Shown in pieces: positions 38,028 to 46,794 of a stretch of DNA of 64,000 bases. The notes under the pieces are model-generated. The model saw only the letters and a program-made list of their open reading frames with translations. It did no database searches and had not been told where the DNA came from. The stretch's first letter is position 1. Each line of letters begins with the position of its first letter. Source of the stretch: Microcoleus sp. AS-A8. Lineage in GTDB: Bacteria; Cyanobacteriota; Cyanobacteriia; Cyanobacteriales; Coleofasciculaceae. Location of the stretch: NCBI GenBank assembly GCA_039962225.1, contig JAMPKV010000007.1, positions 62,001 through 126,000 of the forward strand, given 5' to 3'. A program made the translations under genes and the position numbers.

Positions 38028-38077
38028 AGTCCTCTTAAGAGGACTTGAGCTATTAGCCAGGGATTTGAATCCCTGGC
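38028..38077. repeat. Two perfect palindromes in the spacer before the last NRPS gene
   Basis: AGTCCTCTTAAGAGGACT (38028-38045) and a 10-2-10 hairpin GCCAGGGATT-TG-AATCCCTGGC (38056-38077) lie within the 245-base gap. Neither has a T-run. They could form RNA hairpins that tune read-through into the terminal NRPS gene, or be dispersed repeats. Confidence 0.65.
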
Positions 38078-38189
38078 GGGTGATTGGGATTGCGAAGATA
38101 TGAAAGATAGATAGGTCGATTTTTTCGCTTCCTCACTAGAAGGAAAGGAAAATTTAAAAGATAAAATTGGTAGAATTCAGGATTAATCA

Positions 38190-41100
38190 ATGCAAACTCT
38201 TCAAGGATTTCGGCTATCACCCCAACAAAAGCATCTTTGGTTATTACAACAAGATAGCTTGGCTTATTGCGCTTCTTGTGCTATCCAAATTGAAGGTAAT
38301 CTTAACGTACAAGCCTTAAAATCAGCCTTAAATCAAATTGTTAATAGGCATGAAAGTCTCCGCACCACCTTTCACCGACAGCCTGGAATTAAAATTCCCA
38401 TCCAAGTCATAGCAGAGAGTGGAACCCTATCTTGGAATCAAGTCAATCTGAAAGAATTAAATTTTCAAGAACAATCAGCATACATTGAGCAACTATTTCA
38501 AGATACAGGAGGCTTTAATTTCAAATCTAAACCAGAATCTATCTTGTCTTCATCTTTATTAACGCTGTCAGACAATCAGCATATTTTGCTCGTAACGTTG
38601 CCAGCGTTCTGTGCAGATAGTTGGACACTAAAAAACCTGGTTAAAGAAATCAGCCAAACCTATCAAGCTTATTTCAAGGACGAAAATTTACCCGATGAAG
38701 AACCCGTACAATACATCCAATTCTCTGAATGGCAGAATGAACTTCTAGAGGACGAGGATGCCGAAACTGGAAAAGGTTACTGGCGTAATCAAGCTTTTCC
38801 AAATCTAGCGCTTCCGTTTGAGGGTAAATCTCAGAGTTCAGCGCGATTTGAGCCGGAAGTTTATACTGTAAAAATTAATCCCGATGTTGCGGCTAAGCTG
38901 GATGCGATCGCTACTTTATATAAGACCAGCCTTTCTGAAGTATTATTTGCCTGCTGGTATACCTTACTTTGGCGACTCACAGGACAGTCAGATATTGCCA
39001 TCAGCACGGTTTACAGTGGCAGAAAATATGAAGAATTGCATGAAATTCTAGGACTGTTAGCAAAATGGTTGCCTGTCCGCTGTTCTTTGCAAAAAAACTT
39101 TAATTTTAGCGAAGTCTTGTCACAACTTGGCGAAAATTTGCGTGAAGTTGACCAATGGCAGGACTATTTTGTAGGGGAAGAAAGAACAGATTCTGTTAAC
39201 GATGCTGTAAACTTCCCGATTAGTTTTGAATTTGAGGAATGGTCCGAGCAGTATCGTGCTGGTGATGTTTATTTTTCGATTTGTCAGCAGTATGTCTGCT
39301 TCGATCGCTTCAAGTTGAAGCTTAACTGTGTTCGTAGAGAAGAGTCTCTTACGGCAGAATTTCACTACGATACTGAGCTATTTGATCAAGAAGCAATTCA
39401 ATGCATAGTAGAGCAATTTCAGACATTGGTTGAAAGTGCTGCCAACAATCCAGAGGCGGTAGTGAGTGAGTTGAATATAATTAGCGATCGCACTCGCGAT
39501 CACCTACTCGTTGAACTCAACAACACCCAATCCAACTATCCTCAAACCCAGTGCATTCATCATCTATTTGAACAGCAGGTAGAACGCACACCGGATAACA
39601 TTGCCGTTGTCTTTGAAAACCAGCAGCTAACTTATGCCGAACTCAATGCAAAAGCTAATCAACTCGCGCATTATTTGAAGCGGCAGGGTGTTGGTGCTGA
39701 GGTGTTGGTGGGAATTTATGCCGAGCGATCGCTCAATAGTATCATCGCTTTACTCGGTATTCTCAAAGCTGGTGGAGCCTACTTACCCGTCGATACGGCA
39801 TTACCTCAAGAAAGTTTAGCCTTCCGGTTGCAGGATGCTAAAGTTCCCGTTCTGTTGACGCAACAAGGACTCCTCAAACGGGAGGATGCTCAACCTCAGA
39901 CTGTGGTTTATCTGGATGCAGATTGGGAAATCATTGCTCAAGAATCTGATGCCAATCCTACCAGCGAACTAACACCGGAAAACTTAGCCTATGTACTCTA
40001 CACCTCTGGTTCTACAGGTCAACCTAAAGGTGTTGCCATTGAACATCAGCAAATGCTGAATTACCTGCACGCCATCTTGGAGAAATTGGAACTGCCTGCT
40101 GGTGCCAGCTTCGCGATGGTTTCCACCTTCGCCGCAGATTTAGGCAACACGGTAATTTTTCCCGCTTTGTATACGGGCGGATGCTTGCATATCGTATCCC
40201 AAGAGCGAGCTTCTGACCCCGAAGCGTTAGCAGAGTACTTCCAGCGCCATCCCATCGACTGTCTTAAAATCGTTCCCTCCCACCTCGCTACCCTCTTAGC
40301 CTCCTCGGCGTCCTCCTCTCTCCTGCCGCGCCAATGTCTTGTGCTGGGTGGTGAAGCGGCAAGTTGGGATTTAATTGAAAAAGTCCAGCAGTATGCACCA
40401 AACTGTCGAATTCTCAACCACTACGGGCCGACAGAAACTACCGTTGGCGTTCTCACCTATCCAGTTAAGAGCAAGGGCGATAGTTATAACGCCAAAACCG
40501 TTCCCATTGGTCGTGCGATCGCAAATACCCAAGTTTACCTACTCGACGAACAATTGCAACCCGTACCCATCGGCGTACCAGGAGAAATTTATATCGGTGG
40601 TGCCCCTTTAGCTAGGGGTTATCTCAATCGTCCCGAACTAACTGCTGAGAAGTTTATTCCTGTAGAAAATTTGCGGGGACAAGATGCCCACCCCACAAGA
40701 GTTTACAAAACTGGGGATAAGGCACGTTATTTACCCGATGGCAATATTGAGTTTCTTGGACGGGTAGACTATCAAGTTAAAATCCGAGGTTTCCGTATTG
40801 AACTCGGAGAAATCGAGGCGGTACTGAGTCAGCACTCAGGAGTGCGGCAAGCAGTTGTCTCGCTGTCTGAAGATGAATCGGGTACCAAGCGATTAATCGG
40901 TTATGTAGTTCCCAAGCAACAGCAGGCACCCAACATTAGCGACTTGCGCCAGTTCTGTTTAAACAAATTACCTGAATACATGGTGCCTTCAGCGTTTGTA
41001 CCGCTCAAATCACTGCCACTAACGCCAAACGGTAAAATTGACCGTCGTGCCTTGCCAGCACCAGAACAAACTCGTCCCGAACTTGAAGGAATCTATGTCG

Positions 41101-42563
41101 CACCGCGCACTTCAATAGAGGCACAGTTGGCTGAGATTTGGACGAAAGTCCTCGGTTTGGAAAAAGTAGGCATCCACGACAATTTCTTCGATTTGGGGGG
41201 ACATTCCCTACTCATTACTCAGCTACTTGCTAAGGTGCGAGATACTTTTAAAGTCAATCTATCCTTGCGTAGTCTGTTTAAAGACCCTACTGTAGCTAAC
41301 ATCGCCAAAAAAATTGCGATAGCACAACAGGCAAAACCGGGTAGCAAAGTTGAGGAAGATGCGATCGACCTGAAAGCTGAGGCAGTTTTAGACTCCACCA
41401 TTCACCCAAATGGTATTCCTTATAACCCGGATATTGCCCCGACAACTATCTTTTTAACTGGCGCAACAGGTTTCTTAGGAGCTTTTTTACTTTACGAACT
41501 CCTACAGCAAACTCAATCCGCTATTTACTGCTTAGTGCGTGCTGAAACTATTGAGTCAGGTAAGAAGAAGATTCAACACAGTCTCGAATCTTACTTACTT
41601 TGGGATGAATCGTTGAATTCCAGAATTATCCCAGTCCTCGGAGACCTATCTCAACCCCTTTTAGGTCTTTCCGAAGAAATGTTTCAACAGATGGCAAGTC
41701 AAGTTGATGTCATCTATCACAATGGTGCGTTCGTTAACTTTACCTATCCCTACTCTGCACTCAAGGCAGCGAATGTACTCGGCACTCAGGAAGTTCTGAG
41801 ATTAGCTAGCCAAATTAAAGCCAAACCCGTCCATTTCATTTCGACTATTAGTGTTGTTGTCCCGAACAATCGTGATGTTTCACTTGTTCGAGAGCAAGAC
41901 AGCCTCGATGAGGCTAAAATCCCATCGAATGGCTATACTCAAAGCAAATGGGTGGCTGAAAAGTTAGTCACGATTGCGCGAGAACGAGGACTTCCTATCT
42001 GTATTTATCGTCCGGGACGCATATCAGGACACAGCCAAACGGGAGCTTGTAATCCTGGCGATCATACCTACAGAATGATTAAAGGCTGTATTCAACTTGG
42101 AAGTATCCCAAACCAGGATATCCAGTTAAATTTCAGTCCCGTTGATTATGTCAGTCAAGCCATTGTTTCTCTCTCAAACCAGAAGGAATCCATAGGGAAA
42201 GCATTTCATCTGGTCAATCCTCAACCGTTACCGTTGAAGGAGATGGCTAACTATATTCGCTCCTTGGGTTATCCGATTGAGTTAGTAGGTTATGAGCAGT
42301 GGCGATCGCAACTAATTAATACAGCAGATTCCTCAGAAAATGCCTTGTATCCACTGCTGTCTATTTTCGCTGAAGAAACCAGCAACACCCAGTCCAAAAA
42401 CTCAGCAATCCGAAAATTAGATTGCCAGAATACTCTCACTGGACTTGCCAAAACCTCAATCAGTTGTCCTCCAGTTGATGCTGAATTATTCAGTACTTAC
42501 TTCTCATACCTGATTCAAACGGGTTTCCTGAATTCTCCGGCGCTTCAACTTCAAACGACTTAG
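38190..42563 (+). CDS. NRPS module 6: interface-A(Asp)-T-reductase
   Basis: A 1457-residue terminal NRPS. An HH-less interface-type C domain (about 1-430; LPAFCADSWT where HHxxxDG is expected) is followed by an A domain with pocket D-L-T-K-V-G-H-V-G-K (Asp). The T domain has LGGHSLLITQ. The C-terminal thioester reductase (about 1083-1430) shows the nucleotide-binding motif GATGFLGAF, the catalytic pair Y...K in GYTQSKWVAEK, and YRPGRISGHS. The chain is therefore released by NAD(P)H reduction to an aldehyde or alcohol rather than by hydrolysis. The aminotransferase directly downstream suggests the aldehyde is aminated. Upstream C2 and hydroxylase of the previous protein complete this module. 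Confidence 0.94.
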   Translation: MQTLQGFRLSPQQKHLWLLQQDSLAYCASCAIQIEGNLNVQALKSALNQIVNRHESLRTTFHRQPGIKIPIQVIAESGTLSWNQVNLKELNFQEQSAYIEQLFQDTGGFNFKSKPESILSSSLLTLSDNQHILLVTLPAFCADSWTLKNLVKEISQTYQAYFKDENLPDEEPVQYIQFSEWQNELLEDEDAETGKGYWRNQAFPNLALPFEGKSQSSARFEPEVYTVKINPDVAAKLDAIATLYKTSLSEVLFACWYTLLWRLTGQSDIAISTVYSGRKYEELHEILGLLAKWLPVRCSLQKNFNFSEVLSQLGENLREVDQWQDYFVGEERTDSVNDAVNFPISFEFEEWSEQYRAGDVYFSICQQYVCFDRFKLKLNCVRREESLTAEFHYDTELFDQEAIQCIVEQFQTLVESAANNPEAVVSELNIISDRTRDHLLVELNNTQSNYPQTQCIHHLFEQQVERTPDNIAVVFENQQLTYAELNAKANQLAHYLKRQGVGAEVLVGIYAERSLNSIIALLGILKAGGAYLPVDTALPQESLAFRLQDAKVPVLLTQQGLLKREDAQPQTVVYLDADWEIIAQESDANPTSELTPENLAYVLYTSGSTGQPKGVAIEHQQMLNYLHAILEKLELPAGASFAMVSTFAADLGNTVIFPALYTGGCLHIVSQERASDPEALAEYFQRHPIDCLKIVPSHLATLLASSASSSLLPRQCLVLGGEAASWDLIEKVQQYAPNCRILNHYGPTETTVGVLTYPVKSKGDSYNAKTVPIGRAIANTQVYLLDEQLQPVPIGVPGEIYIGGAPLARGYLNRPELTAEKFIPVENLRGQDAHPTRVYKTGDKARYLPDGNIEFLGRVDYQVKIRGFRIELGEIEAVLSQHSGVRQAVVSLSEDESGTKRLIGYVVPKQQQAPNISDLRQFCLNKLPEYMVPSAFVPLKSLPLTPNGKIDRRALPAPEQTRPELEGIYVAPRTSIEAQLAEIWTKVLGLEKVGIHDNFFDLGGHSLLITQLLAKVRDTFKVNLSLRSLFKDPTVANIAKKIAIAQQAKPGSKVEEDAIDLKAEAVLDSTIHPNGIPYNPDIAPTTIFLTGATGFLGAFLLYELLQQTQSAIYCLVRAETIESGKKKIQHSLESYLLWDESLNSRIIPVLGDLSQPLLGLSEEMFQQMASQVDVIYHNGAFVNFTYPYSALKAANVLGTQEVLRLASQIKAKPVHFISTISVVVPNNRDVSLVREQDSLDEAKIPSNGYTQSKWVAEKLVTIARERGLPICIYRPGRISGHSQTGACNPGDHTYRMIKGCIQLGSIPNQDIQLNFSPVDYVSQAIVSLSNQKESIGKAFHLVNPQPLPLKEMANYIRSLGYPIELVGYEQWRSQLINTADSSENALYPLLSIFAEETSNTQSKNSAIRKLDCQNTLTGLAKTSISCPPVDAELFSTYFSYLIQTGFLNSPALQLQTT

Positions 42564-42576
42564 GACTAACAATTAG

Positions 42577-42595
42577 CCCCCCTTAAAAAGGGGGG
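42577..42595. repeat. Perfect C6/G6 palindrome between NRPS and aminotransferase
   Basis: CCCCCCTTAAAAAGGGGGG is a perfect palindrome (stems of 8, loop AAA). It has no T-run after it, so terminator function is doubtful. It is the same repeat family as 14788-14817. Confidence 0.65.
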
Positions 42596-42679
42596 TTAGG
42601 GGAATTGTTGTCCTACTTTACCGGATTATGCTTATCAGAATTTAAGCGTTCTCGTTATCACTATAATTCAACATCAATC

Positions 42680-44071
42680 ATGACATTAAAACTACAGACT
42701 CAAACAGGCCAATATCTTAAAGATTTTATCCAACACTACAACCAGCGCACAAAAAAATCCAAACAAATTTCTCAAAAAATCCGCCCCTTTTTAGCTGATA
42801 ATAAAGCTTCCTCACTTTTCAGTCTTCCCTTAAAGGAAATATCTTATCCGATTGTAGGAAAACGCTCTTTTGGCTCCAAAATATGGGATGTGGATGATAA
42901 CGAATACATAGACCTGATAATGGGATATGGAGCGAACTTATTTGGTCACAACCCACCGTTCATTAAACAGGCTATAGAAGAGCAACTAGATTTAGGCATC
43001 CACCTCGGCACCCAATCAGAAGTTGCGGGTGAAGTTGCCGAGTTAATTTGTGAACTAACCCAGATGGAGCGGGTAGCTTTTAGCAATACGGGTACAGAAG
43101 CGATAATGACGGCAATTCGACTCGCTCGAACTGTAACTAACCGTACCAAAATTGCTTTATTTTCCGGGTCTTATCACGGTCATTTTGATGGAACGCTGGT
43201 TAAAGCACAACCGGGAAATGGCACTCTTCACGCCGCAGCTAAGGCACCGGGAATTCCAGCCAATATCGTGAAAGATATTTTGATTTTAGAGTACGGAAAT
43301 CCTCATTCACTCGATATTATTAAAGACCACGAAAGCGAATTAGCCGCTGTTCTCGTTGAACCCGTACAAACCAGCAACCTCAGCTTACAGCCCAAAGAAT
43401 TTCTCCAGCAGTTAAGACAACTGACAAAAGAAGCTGGAATCGCCTTAATTTTTGATGAGATGGTGAGCGGTTTTCGCATTCATCCAGGTGGGGCGCAAGC
43501 GTGGTTTGGCATTCAAGCCGATTTAGCCACCTATGGAAAAATTGTTGGCGGTGGAATGCCGATAGGCGTTATTGCGGGTAGGGCGGCTTACATGGATGCG
43601 CTCGATGGTGGAATGTGGAATTATGGAGATGACTCCTATCCTCAGGCGAAACAAACATTTTTTGCAGGCACTTATTGTAAACATCCTTTAGCAATGGCGG
43701 CGGCACGAGCTGTACTTAATCATTTAAAGAGGCATGGTGCTTCACTTCAGGAACAATTAAATCAACGCACTTCGCAATTAGCTGAAGAATTAAATGCTTA
43801 TTTTGAAGAAGATAAATTATCACTTAAAATCGAAAATTTTGGTTCACTTTTTGGCTTTACCGCTTCTGGGAGTTTAGCTGTATCGCAGGATTCTGATTCA
43901 CAAACTATTGCACAACTCTTAATCTACTACAAACTGCTTGACAAGGGAATCTTACTAAGAGGAAATGGTGGTTTTATATCCACAGCCCATACTGATAAGG
44001 ATATTAACTCTCTAATTCAAGCTGTTCGAGATAGCATAACAGAACTGCGAAAAGGAGGATTATTAGGGTGA
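42680..44071 (+). CDS. Class III PLP aminotransferase, MxcL/GSA-aminomutase-like
   Basis: A 463-residue PLP enzyme related to glutamate-1-semialdehyde aminomutase. Landmarks are AFSNTGTEAIMTAIRLAR, SGSYHGHFDG, IFDEMVSGFR and the PLP-lysine region TYGKIVGGGMPIG. The ATG at 42680 is preferred; the frame also opens upstream at a TTG (42605) inside the palindrome-rich spacer, giving 25 unlikely residues. Myxochelin's MxcL, in the same family, aminates an aldehyde released by an NRPS reductase domain. Here the gene follows a reductase-terminated NRPS, so the same role is inferred. A housekeeping HemL role is unlikely because of length, context and an N-terminal extension (about 45 residues). Confidence 0.88.
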   Translation: MTLKLQTQTGQYLKDFIQHYNQRTKKSKQISQKIRPFLADNKASSLFSLPLKEISYPIVGKRSFGSKIWDVDDNEYIDLIMGYGANLFGHNPPFIKQAIEEQLDLGIHLGTQSEVAGEVAELICELTQMERVAFSNTGTEAIMTAIRLARTVTNRTKIALFSGSYHGHFDGTLVKAQPGNGTLHAAAKAPGIPANIVKDILILEYGNPHSLDIIKDHESELAAVLVEPVQTSNLSLQPKEFLQQLRQLTKEAGIALIFDEMVSGFRIHPGGAQAWFGIQADLATYGKIVGGGMPIGVIAGRAAYMDALDGGMWNYGDDSYPQAKQTFFAGTYCKHPLAMAAARAVLNHLKRHGASLQEQLNQRTSQLAEELNAYFEEDKLSLKIENFGSLFGFTASGSLAVSQDSDSQTIAQLLIYYKLLDKGILLRGNGGFISTAHTDKDINSLIQAVRDSITELRKGGLLG

Positions 44072-44436
44072 AACTAAGTCGGGCTGTTGCCAACCTAACT
44101 CTCCTTCAGAACTGTGCGTGAAGCGATAGAGTCGCACATGTCGCACATATAGTGCGGAAGGAGAAGTGTCGCCTAGTAAGCTGTCGTGCCTCCAAGTTGC
44201 ATAAAATTGGCAACTAGCAATGGATAAGGCAATCCCTACCTGGAGATTTTGGCAGCTGACATAGTTTATTAGAGGTGGTTCCAATTCTACATCGGCTCCT
44301 TGGACTTTCCTGAACGCTTACATTTTTGATGAATATGAACTGAACTAGAGCTAGGCTTAACCTAGAGAGTGCTCTGTAAGTGGCAGAGTTTTCTCATTGT
44401 CCAGTCAGTCCTTGGAGTTCGCGGTCATCAGCCATT
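44072..44436. other. 365-base gap after the NRPS cluster
   Basis: This spacer separates the biosynthetic cluster from the signalling genes. Its first 110 bases look like a decayed group II intron 3' end on the minus strand (listed separately). The rest holds no convincing ORF. The downstream gene could start at a GTG at 44380 instead of ATG 44437. Confidence 0.4.
44075..44165 (-). mobile_element. Possible remnant of a group II intron 3' end (domain V/VI-like)
   Basis: On the minus strand TGTGCG (44138-44133) pairs with CGCACA (44118-44113), with an inner GCGA/TCGC pair, followed by GTTCTGAAGGAGAG and GGCAAC. This resembles the GCACGGTTCTGAAG run at the end of domain V and the domain VI hairpin of bacterial group II introns. 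No reverse transcriptase is present. The call rests on resemblance only. Confidence 0.3.
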
Positions 44437-46794
44437 ATGAAAATTTTACTGGTAGAGGATGATGCGCTCATTGTTGAGCCACTTGCCAAAGCCCTGATTG
44501 ACCAACGCTATGCTGTTGATGTGGCGACAGATGGTCAAGCGGGTTGGGAATTGCTTGAATCCTTTGCCTATGATTTAATCCTGTTGGATGTCATGCTGCC
44601 CAAGCTTGATGGGATGACGCTTTGTCGGCGGCTGCGATCGCAAGGCAATCAAACCCCAATTCTCCTATTGACTGCCCAGAAGACCAGCAGCAATACAGCC
44701 ATAGGTTTGGATGCAGGGGCAGATGACTATGTTGCCAAACCTTTTAATTTGCAGGAGTTATTGGCTCGTGTCCGCGCCTTACTGCGGCGGGGGGGAGCAG
44801 CGTTACCACCGCTCTTGGAGTGGCGAAACCTAAAGCTTGACCCTAGTATTTGTGAAGTAACCTGCGATGGTCAATCGGTACGTTTGACGCCCAAAGAATA
44901 TGGTCTGCTAGAACTTTTCCTACGCAACCCGCATCGCATCTATAGCACTGGTGCATTGATTGACCACATCTGGTCATTTGAAGAACCGCCTACAGAAGAC
45001 ACCATCCGCTCCCATATCAAGGGATTGCGCCAGAAGATCAAGGCAGCAGGGGCTTTAAATGACCCAATTGAGACAGTTTATGGTATTGGCTATCGACTCA
45101 GACCAGTAGAAGAAAACAACAAAGGAGCAAAACAGCAAAAGAGTAAAAACGGAAAGGGGCAGGAAAGCAAAGCAGTAGAAGAATCTACAGTCGAATCCGA
45201 GACTCTAGCCGGAATCAGTGATATTTGGGAACAGGTTAAAGAGGATACCAATGGTCGGGTTGATGTGCTTGAGCAAGCGGTAGCGCTATTGCTCCAAAAT
45301 AAGCTGACTGACGAATGGCGGCAACAAGCAGAGTCGGCGGCTCACAAGCTAGCAGGCTCGTTGGGCATGTTTGGGGCTGATGAAGGCTCCCGTTTGGCTC
45401 AAGAAATCGAAACGTTATTGGAAAAGGGAGTATCGCTGGATCGCAATCAAACGCAGCACCTCTCCCAACTTGTCACAGCGCTGCGTCAGGAAGTGCAACG
45501 CATGAACACCGGGCAACTTCCTGAAATAATCTCAGCAGGTGAACCCATTGATGAGCGTCCTTGGCTGTTAATTGTGAGTCCGAATCGGTTACTGGCTGAA
45601 CAATTGGCGGCGGAGGCAGCGAGTTGGGGAATGCGATCGCAAATCACATCAAACCCCGTTGTCGCTAGAGAGCAGATAACTGATGAGCGCCCGAATGCTG
45701 TTTTGCTGGATTTTGCTGGGGCTGACACCCTTGATAACAATTTGACATTGTTAGCGGAATTGAGTGCTTGTACTCCACCAGTACCCGCTCTTGTCCTCAC
45801 AGAGCGGGATAGTTTGATTGATCGCGTGAAAATCGCTCGTCTGGGCGGCCACCGGGTTTTACAGCAGCCTGTCACTGCTACTCAGGTATTAAAGGCAGTC
45901 AATCAAGTACTGCAAAATACCCGTCTGACTAAAGCAATGGTGATGATTGTAGACGACGATCCGCAGGTATTAATGGCACTACAGCATTTACTGATACCTT
46001 GGGGGCTTTATGTGTCCGTTCTCGACAATCCGCTCCTATTCCTGGATACGCTGGAGGCTACCCCACCAGATATATTAGTTCTGGATGTAGAGATGCCCCA
46101 TATCAGTGGGATTGAGCTATGCCAGGTGGTTCGCAATGACCCACGATGGAGTGGATTGCCCATCCTGTTTCTCACGGCTCATACCGATGCTGAAATCATG
46201 CATCGGGTATTTGCCGCAGGTGCAGATGACTATGTGAGAAAGCCGATTGTTGGTCCAGAACTCGTCAACCGGATTTTCAATCGCTTGGAGCGATCGCGTC
46301 TGCTCAAAACGCTATCAGAAACTGACGCCTTGACTGGAGTTGCCAATCGTCGCAAGTCCACTCAAGAGTTGACTCAATTTCTTGAATGGAGCCGACACTG
46401 CCATCAACCACTTTGCTTTGCGATCGTGAAGCTAGACCATCTCGGTCATATTACTCAACAATACGGTCATGCGGCTGGAGATGAAGTGCTAGCCCGATTT
46501 GGGGAACTGTTACGGCAAACATTCCATAGTGATGATGTTGTCGGTCGCTGGGGAGGTGCAGAGTTTGTGGTAGGTATGTCCGGCATGACGAAAGAAGACG
46601 GTGTGCGACGGCTTTCGGACTTGCGGAAGATGCTGCGTCAATTTGAGTTCAAGGCGGAAAACGGCACCTCGTTTCGAGCGACCTTTAGCGTGGGAGTCGT
46701 TCAGTATCCTCAAGATGGGGATGCGCTACAGTTGCTTTATCGAGCTGCTAGTGCTGTGTTGGGTCGAGAGGATGTGAGGGGCGATTCTGCCTAG
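44437..46794 (+). CDS. OmpR-type response regulator extended with Hpt, REC and degenerate GGDEF domains
   Basis: From ATG 44437, 785 residues. Order: REC 1 (1-120, ILLVEDDA, LILLDVMLPKLDG, DDYVAKPF), winged-helix DNA-binding domain (about 130-225, VYGIGYRLRP), a low-complexity linker (KQQKSKNGKGQ), an Hpt-like helical domain (about 265-350, SAAHKLAGSLGMFG), a poorly conserved REC-like stretch (about 375-500), REC (about 507-630, MIVDDDPQ, ILVLDVEMP, DDYVRKPI) and GGDEF (about 635-785). The GGDEF motif reads GGAEF (about 706), and the first metal Asp is Lys (VKLDHLG, about 665), so cyclase activity is probably lost. An earlier GTG (44380) would add 19 residues. It is followed by two large kinases that may feed it. 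Confidence 0.88.
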   Translation: MKILLVEDDALIVEPLAKALIDQRYAVDVATDGQAGWELLESFAYDLILLDVMLPKLDGMTLCRRLRSQGNQTPILLLTAQKTSSNTAIGLDAGADDYVAKPFNLQELLARVRALLRRGGAALPPLLEWRNLKLDPSICEVTCDGQSVRLTPKEYGLLELFLRNPHRIYSTGALIDHIWSFEEPPTEDTIRSHIKGLRQKIKAAGALNDPIETVYGIGYRLRPVEENNKGAKQQKSKNGKGQESKAVEESTVESETLAGISDIWEQVKEDTNGRVDVLEQAVALLLQNKLTDEWRQQAESAAHKLAGSLGMFGADEGSRLAQEIETLLEKGVSLDRNQTQHLSQLVTALRQEVQRMNTGQLPEIISAGEPIDERPWLLIVSPNRLLAEQLAAEAASWGMRSQITSNPVVAREQITDERPNAVLLDFAGADTLDNNLTLLAELSACTPPVPALVLTERDSLIDRVKIARLGGHRVLQQPVTATQVLKAVNQVLQNTRLTKAMVMIVDDDPQVLMALQHLLIPWGLYVSVLDNPLLFLDTLEATPPDILVLDVEMPHISGIELCQVVRNDPRWSGLPILFLTAHTDAEIMHRVFAAGADDYVRKPIVGPELVNRIFNRLERSRLLKTLSETDALTGVANRRKSTQELTQFLEWSRHCHQPLCFAIVKLDHLGHITQQYGHAAGDEVLARFGELLRQTFHSDDVVGRWGGAEFVVGMSGMTKEDGVRRLSDLRKMLRQFEFKAENGTSFRATFSVGVVQYPQDGDALQLLYRAASAVLGREDVRGDSA

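Noticed and set aside
42577-42595. Rho-independent terminator after the last NRPS
   Set aside because: The stem is strong but no T-run follows and the same sequence family recurs elsewhere as a repeat.
42605-42679. Upstream TTG start for the aminotransferase
   Set aside because: The extra 25 codons begin just after a palindromic repeat and do not resemble the family; ATG 42680 fits better.
8760-44071. Anachelin-type (PKS-extended salicylate) cluster
   Set aside because: No PKS module with KS-AT domains is present; the only KS-like protein is a KAS III relative lacking the HQAN motif.
44063-44284. Minus-strand open frame of 73 codons in the gap after the aminotransferase
   Set aside because: The translated text matches no family I know, and the DNA looks more like a structured RNA remnant.
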